Positions 63,500-64,000 of a stretch of 64,000 nt of DNA are shown piece after piece; the stretch's first letter is position 1; every line of letters starts with the position of its first letter. The translations under genes were made by a program, and so were the position numbers. The notes beneath the pieces were generated by a model. The model saw only the letters and a list, made by a program, of their open reading frames with translations, was not told the origin of the DNA and searched no databases. Location of the stretch: the NCBI GenBank assembly GCA_963989385.1, contig OZ022511.1, positions 24,794,503-24,858,502 on the forward strand. Reading direction: 5' to 3'. Origin of the DNA: Ctena decussata (taxonomy: Eukaryota; Mollusca; Bivalvia; Lucinida; Lucinidae).

Positions 63500-64000
63500 G
63501 AGGCTCAAGGAAACGAATCCCTTGCACCGTGTCTAATTGTGCCCTCACCAATTTAAAAAGAAGACATGTTGTCGTTTCCATTCTCATAAAGATGTTCCCC
63601 AGGAGGCTCAGTGGAACGTATCCATATTTGCACCACATCCCTGGCACCAAGTTTGTCCATCAAAAAGACATGTTGTTCACGTATAGATCTACTTTATATT
63701 GTAAAGCCTTTCATTAGGCGTAGTAACACGTGTGAATAATAATAACATAAATCAATCAGGGTAGCGTTTATGAGCACTATATTAATGAACGTACGTTTGT
63801 AGCCATACCAGAGAAAATGTTATTATCTGAGGAGCAAGGCCATTCATTCACTGTGTGATGATGATACTTCAGGTCATTAGGTAAGCTAGAATAATAATTA
63901 CAAATAATAATAATAATGACTCAAATCACCCCCTCGAACCAATTCAGTTTATTTTTTTATTTCGCAGGCCTTGAAATCACATGTTTGACAAGTAAGACTA
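63500..64000. other. Intergenic to window end, nothing recognised
   Basis: AT-rich, with ATAATAATAATA runs near 63739 and 63903. No exon, repeat family or RNA gene identified. Confidence 0.5.

Noticed and set aside
63229..63717. 162-codon frame at the window end
   Set aside because: Most of it is the second foldback palindrome; the remainder after about 63500 has no domain.

Overview
This is an animal nuclear DNA window from a genome loaded with transposable elements, most likely from a mollusc and probably a bivalve. The support for that is: spliced fragments of metazoan genes (major vault protein and a core 1 beta-1,3-galactosyltransferase-like enzyme), GT-AG introns, tRNA-derived SINEs, AT-rich intergenic DNA, and a long repeat ending in a hairpin plus TCTTGTT that I associate with bivalve 'pearl'-type elements. 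There are no operons, ribosome binding sites or CRISPR arrays. The species assignment is inference from repeat style and was not tested by search.

Coding content is small. (1) 3578-3797 and 4296-4691 (+) are the last two coding exons of major vault protein, with stop codon and a nearby AATAAA. The window start lies in the preceding intron. (2) 20258-20890 (-) and 33057-33806 (+) are two divergent paralogues of a secreted cysteine-rich protein. Both have a splice acceptor at the same aligned position, a CPW.Y cysteine domain weakly like IL-17, a conserved Lys-Arg, a glycosylatable linker and a Pro/Gly/Gln tail. They are 12 kb apart in opposite orientation. (3) 56243-56954 and 59938-60069 (+) are two exons of a C1GALT1-like glycosyltransferase, joined in phase across an intron of about 3 kb; the N-terminal membrane-anchor exon was not found. 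(4) 48782-49024 (-) is a possible exon of an unknown membrane protein.

The rest is repeats. 1-3577: an intronic minisatellite interrupted by two tandem-repeat blocks. 4.8-8.2 kb: a cluster of one palindromic MITE family (B). 9.4-10.9 and 13.1-15.1 kb: two long elements with internal tandem units. 11.4-12.1 and 16.6-17.7 kb: diverged copies of one segment, the second carrying a large foldback palindrome. 18.1-19.9 kb: two abutting inverted-repeat elements. 21.1-22.8 kb: a satellite with a 621-bp higher-order repeat. 24.3-25.9 kb: a dead Tc1/mariner element with a large inverted duplication. 26-32 kb: nested MITEs and a degenerate array. 34.4-36.0 kb: a 29-bp minisatellite whose units contain a perfect 15-bp inverted repeat. 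36-44 kb: many MITEs. 43.9-45.06 kb: a truncated pearl-like copy. 47.4-51.7 kb: a repeat-flanked, quieter interval. 52.9-58.9 kb: hairpins, SINEs and a 1.16-kb inverted-repeat element inside the glycosyltransferase intron. 60.6-63.5 kb: three copies of MITE A, a 43-bp array and a second foldback palindrome.

The most notable features are the paralogous secreted-protein pair, the eleven copies of the near-palindromic MITE A, the palindromic families whose two arms change together between copies, and the hormone-response-element-like minisatellite. The genes do not form one obvious pathway.
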